A stretch of 64,000 nucleotides of DNA, taken from positions 186,001 through 250,000 of the forward strand of contig NZ_JAAOXD010000002.1 in assembly GCF_014694315.1 (NCBI RefSeq), in the 5' to 3' direction. This document shows positions 62,733 through 64,000 of the stretch, piece after piece (the stretch's first letter is position 1; the number at the start of each line of letters is the position of its first letter). Position numbers and translations under genes: made by a program. Source of the DNA: Arthrobacter ipis. GTDB taxonomy: Bacteria > Actinomycetota > Actinomycetes > Actinomycetales > Micrococcaceae. The notes beneath the pieces are model-generated. The model saw nothing but the letters and a program-made list of their open reading frames with translations. It searched no databases and was not told where the DNA came from.

Positions 62733-63016
62733 CCCGGCAGCGGCGGCCAACCGGCCGCCGTCGTACTTTCCTGTGTCCGCGGCCTATATCCGCAGGTGGC
62801 ACTTCGGCTCCATAATGTCCCCATAAACTTCGGGGACCCTCGCGCCCGGCGATGCTGGCGAGGCGCCGCAGAGTCCCAGGTGGCCGTCCCGGCTGTCGGC
62901 GAAACGGGCGGCGACGCGGCGCGGGCACGGACGGGCAGTCCGTTCCCGGCACCGAACAGGGGAACCATCGCCATCAGTGCAACAGCGCCAGCAGCGCAAA
63001 TGAGGAGAGAACTGTC

Positions 63017-63394
63017 ATGCTCAAGGACACAGCCATCGCCGCCGTCCTTCCCGCAAAGGACGTGAGCAGGGCGAAGGATTTTTACCGGGACAAGTTGGGA
63101 CTGGAGCCCGTGGAACCCGCGGACGACAACGTGATGTACGAGTGCGGTAACGGAACCAGGTTCCTGGTGTACCAAACTGAAAACGCGGGCAGCGCCAAGA
63201 ACACCCAGATGGGCTGGGTAACGGACGACGTCGAGCGGGATGTTCAGGAGTTACGGGGCCGCGGCGTCGTCTTTGAAGAATACGATTTTCCGGGACTCAA
63301 GACCGAGAACGGCATTGCCACTACGGACGGCGGGAAGGCCGCCTGGTTCCTGGACAGCGAAGGCAATATCCTGAGCCTCTTCGAAGGACCGTAG
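63017..63394 (+). CDS. VOC family protein
   Basis: 125 residues; GAGGAGAG before the ATG. AAVLPAKDVSRAKDFYRDKLGL, TRFLVYQTENAGSAKNTQMGW, VERDVQELRGRGVVFEEYDFPGL and KAAWFLDSEGNILSLFEGP: the short glyoxalase type common in actinobacteria. Reaction unknown. An upstream hairpin (GTCCCC/GGGGAC at about 62817-62837) may be part of its leader. Confidence 0.85.
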   Translation: MLKDTAIAAVLPAKDVSRAKDFYRDKLGLEPVEPADDNVMYECGNGTRFLVYQTENAGSAKNTQMGWVTDDVERDVQELRGRGVVFEEYDFPGLKTENGIATTDGGKAAWFLDSEGNILSLFEGP

Positions 63395-63714
63395 TTCCGG
63401 ACCCGCCTACCGTTGCGGCGTGAATTGGAAAGGGGACGGAACTGCGCTGTTCCGGCCCCCTTCCGTCTATCCGCGGCCCCCGGGCGGTGAGTCCACCTGC
63501 CCCGCGACGCTCCGGCCCCTCTGCGCCTGCCGGAGCAGAGGGCCCCCAATGGAGAGGAGGATTGAAGAAACCATGAATTCATCAATTCCTCAATCACGAG
63601 TCTCGCCCAGCCGGGAGCCTGCGTCAAGGGCACGAACCCTTTGTGCCCGAACTTCCCCTCCAGGCCTGCCGGGTCTGACCGCCTCATTCATCGGGAGCAC
63701 GGCGGAGGCCTGCC
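63395..63714. other. Spacer of 320 bases with alternative hairpins
   Basis: No gene I can support. Two mutually exclusive stems share bases: GCTCCGG/CCGGAGC (63509-63515, 63530-63536) and CCCTCTGC/GCAGAGGG (63517-63524, 63535-63542). They lie between the convergent VOC and ANTAR genes and probably act as a terminator. Confidence 0.4.
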
Positions 63715-64000
63715 TCACCCGGTTCCGTGCCCCGCAATGGCTTCACTGGAAACCTCGGCGAGCGTGAGGCTGCGCTCCCGGGCCTGAGTCAGGAGCCCGA
63801 GCAGGGCCTGTTCGGAGCTGCGGCCGGTGCGCGCGCTTACGAATCGGACCGCGTCAGTTATCAGGGCGCGCCGTTCGAGGGACTCTTCGAGGGCCGCCGC
63901 CGACTCGTCCGTCAGGATGGCTTCCGCCAGCCCAAGGCCCGCCTCGGAGGCACCGCTGCCGACGAAACCGTTAGCAGCGGCCGCCGCACGGGCATTCAGC
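63715..64000 (-). CDS. ANTAR-domain protein, C-terminal part (5' end outside window)
   Basis: 94 codons to the stop on the minus strand, open to the window edge. The last 55 residues, EESLERRALITDAVRFVSAR, then TGRSSEQALLGLLTQARERS and LTLAEVSSEAIAG, form an ANTAR RNA-binding domain (ERR-I-A-AL/F pattern), which prevents transcription termination. The part before (ASEAGLGLAEAILTDESAAAL) is the linker after a presumed GAF domain. GAF-ANTAR proteins respond to ligand or phosphorylation. Confidence 0.75.
   Translation of the reverse strand, partial: LNARAAAAANGFVGSGASEAGLGLAEAILTDESAAALEESLERRALITDAVRFVSARTGRSSEQALLGLLTQARERSLTLAEVSSEAIAGHGTG

Noticed and set aside
63420..63767. 115-codon plus-strand frame at the window end
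   Set aside because: No start signal, runs antisense into the ANTAR gene, Arg/Pro-rich.

Overview
The window is GC-rich, densely coded DNA with actinobacterial habits: GTG/TTG starts, GGAGG-type ribosome sites, ANTAR and DUF305 genes, CopB-type copper ATPase and Rv1747-like FHA-ABC transporter. Protein style and gene neighbourhoods resemble the Micrococcaceae (Arthrobacter/Pseudarthrobacter); this is inference from the sequence, not a search. It looks chromosomal. I see no rRNA, tRNA, CRISPR array, transposase or phage structural gene.

Layout. 1-7.5 kb: the end of an FHA-ABC transporter converges on a four-gene minus-strand operon of membrane and secreted proteins (two zinc-ribbon membrane proteins, an SGNH hydrolase, a SPOR-like protein). 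7.7-11.7 kb: a worn accessory patch with three frameshifted genes around an intact quinone-oxidoreductase-type gene and a TetR regulator with palindromic operators. 11.7-24.2 kb: secreted proteins, a metallophosphoesterase behind a candidate structured leader, AraC/glyoxalase pair, a multicopper oxidase, DUF202 pair, a lone receiver protein facing an EAL protein, MFS pump with divergent XRE regulator, and a FAD oxidoreductase. 24.4-27.9 kb: a 1165-residue secreted mosaic. 28-32 kb: methyltransferase, then copper module (CsoR-like operator, CopB ATPase, DUF305 lipoprotein). 32-48.5 kb: glycosyltransferase, trypsin-like protease, SGNH hydrolase, a second multicopper oxidase divergent from a secreted partner, lysyl-phosphatidylglycerol synthase, SDR, zinc alcohol dehydrogenase, MFS pump, DUF695 protein. 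48.8-53.7 kb: a SnoaL gene with a coupled acidic microprotein, then an arsenic operon (arsR, aquaporin, an 18-residue Cys-rich ORF, flavin monooxygenase, arsC, trxB). 53.9-64 kb: beta-lactamase-like serine hydrolase, SGNH hydrolase, LacI plus sugar transporter, several small VOC proteins, a second lone receiver protein, and the end of an ANTAR gene.

How parts work together. Metal and metalloid handling recurs: two multicopper oxidases, CopB/DUF305, and arsenate reduction (ArsC, TrxB) with presumed arsenite exit through the aquaporin. Many proteins are exported or membrane-bound, and most regulators lie beside or divergent from their likely targets with visible dyad operators.

The least expected signals are not large genes: an 18-residue peptide with three CC pairs inside the ars operon; two paralogous small-RNA-like units (about 34.4 and 62.2 kb) sharing promoter, C-rich hairpin loop and terminator; two copies of a roughly 120-base structured element (about 12.5 and 60.9 kb); and palindromic iterons between the second multicopper oxidase and its divergent partner.
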